Part shown: one piece after another, positions 28,582 to 29,107 of the stretch
Layout: every line of letters begins with the position of its first letter
How positions within the stretch are numbered: position 1 is the stretch's first letter
Origin: a virus
Virus record (IMG/VR): IMGVR_UViG_3300031707_001881
Coordinates: 1 to 29,107 of that record
Direction: 5' to 3' (one strand)
DNA: 29,107 bases
Notes under the pieces: model-generated
Databases searched by the model: none
The model's input: the letters and a program-made list of their open reading frames with translations, nothing else
Told to the model about the DNA's origin: nothing
Program-made: the position numbers and the translations under genes

Positions 28582-29107
28582 ATGAAACATGTTGGAGAAG
28601 TCACCAGATACATCGGGTTATCAACGGAAACCAAGCCGGCGGCACCGCCAGGGGCAGAATTTTATGAATCTGATACTGGCAAAACATATATTTGTATCGG
28701 CAATACGAATTGGGTGGAAAAAAAAAGCGACGATGAGGCCGTAGGAACCCCAGGTAAAAGTGCCTATGAGATAGCAGTTGATAATGGTTTTGAAGGCACA
28801 GAGGAGGAATGGCTTGCCTCATTAGTAGGTGTTGAAGGCACTCAAGGTGAACAAGGTTCGCCTGGTGAAATTGGTGCCACAGGAACACAAGGCACGCAGG
28901 GCATCCAGGGTGAAACTGGAAGCCAAGGCCTACAGGGAACCTCTGGTAGTAATGGACAAGACGGTGCACCAGGGCAACAGGGCAATCAAGGTGTAAAAGG
29001 GGATACTGGAGATACAGGACCAACTGGACAGACAGGTCAACAAGGTATTCAGGGCAATCCTGGGGTGAAGGGCGATAAGGGGGATACTGGTGTCCAGGGT
29101 CCTGCGG
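28582..29107 (+). CDS. Collagen-like fibre protein, 5' end only (right edge partial)
   Basis: The frame is open from ATG at 28582 to the right edge, 175 visible residues. After a 50-residue head domain (EFYESDTGKTYICIGNTNWV) comes GKSAYEIAVDNGFEGTEEEW, a short linker motif seen before collagen stretches in phage fibres. From residue 83 on, Gly recurs every third position without a break (GVEGTQGEQGSPGEIGATG). It probably forms trimers as a capsid or tail fibre for host contact. AGAGG precedes the ATG at 7-8 bases. Confidence 0.8.
   Translation, partial: MKHVGEVTRYIGLSTETKPAAPPGAEFYESDTGKTYICIGNTNWVEKKSDDEAVGTPGKSAYEIAVDNGFEGTEEEWLASLVGVEGTQGEQGSPGEIGATGTQGTQGIQGETGSQGLQGTSGSNGQDGAPGQQGNQGVKGDTGDTGPTGQTGQQGIQGNPGVKGDKGDTGVQGPA

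Overview
The window reads as part of a tailed double-stranded DNA phage (Caudoviricetes) or a prophage. It carries a small terminase-like protein, a large terminase with Walker A and RNase H-like motifs, a portal protein, a probable scaffold, a major capsid protein and a collagen-like fibre, plus an early module for recombination and replication. No integrase, ribosomal RNA, transfer RNA or clear host gene is visible. Genes are tightly packed with ATGA overlaps and mostly strong AGGAGG ribosome sites, and the promoters look like bacterial sigma70. Base composition is mid-range, with frequent AGA, AGG and ATA codons. The host cannot be named from the sequence.

Layout. (1) 1-530: the end of an unknown gene, then a strong hairpin terminator that may also end a short RNA. 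(2) 579-11551, plus strand: a consensus promoter drives the early module. It includes a PriA-like/zinc protein, a PD-(D/E)XK exonuclease, an HNH endonuclease, a YkgJ-type cysteine-cluster protein, a probable single-strand annealing protein, a winged-helix protein and a RepA/RecA-like ATPase. Next comes an array of TGTCTA/TAGACA sites (7956-8109) that could be a replication origin or an operator region, then a VRR-NUC nuclease. A duplicated small gene then brackets an isolated DnaB N-terminal domain and a PAPS-reductase-like protein. (3) 11522-13083, minus strand: eight very small genes from one consensus promoter, including ribbon-helix-helix and AbrB-like DNA-binding proteins, a one-pass membrane peptide and a zinc peptide. 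(4) 13170-13391: intergenic DNA with inverted and direct repeats upstream of the small terminase gene, a candidate packaging site. (5) 13392-29107, plus strand: packaging and head genes, broken by a set of small zinc-ribbon and RyR-domain genes between the small and large terminase. The window ends inside a collagen-like fibre gene.

How the genes fit together. The exonuclease, annealing protein, VRR-NUC and HNH proteins form a phage recombination set. The ATPase, winged-helix protein, DnaB N-domain and repeat array suggest a replication initiation system that may recruit or imitate host DnaB. The head genes run in the usual order terminase, portal, large internal protein, scaffold, capsid.

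The most unusual points are: the dense TGTCTA array beside the ATPase gene; a 341-bp direct repeat bracketing a two-gene cassette; the C-terminal tail of the HNH endonuclease found as gene-less fragments at two other places, one of them directly before the large terminase; a compact multi-branched RNA candidate next to one of those fragments; a textbook C2H2 zinc finger in the gene after the capsid gene; promoters whose -10 box lies only 6 bases before the start codon; and an unusually large number of small zinc-ribbon proteins.
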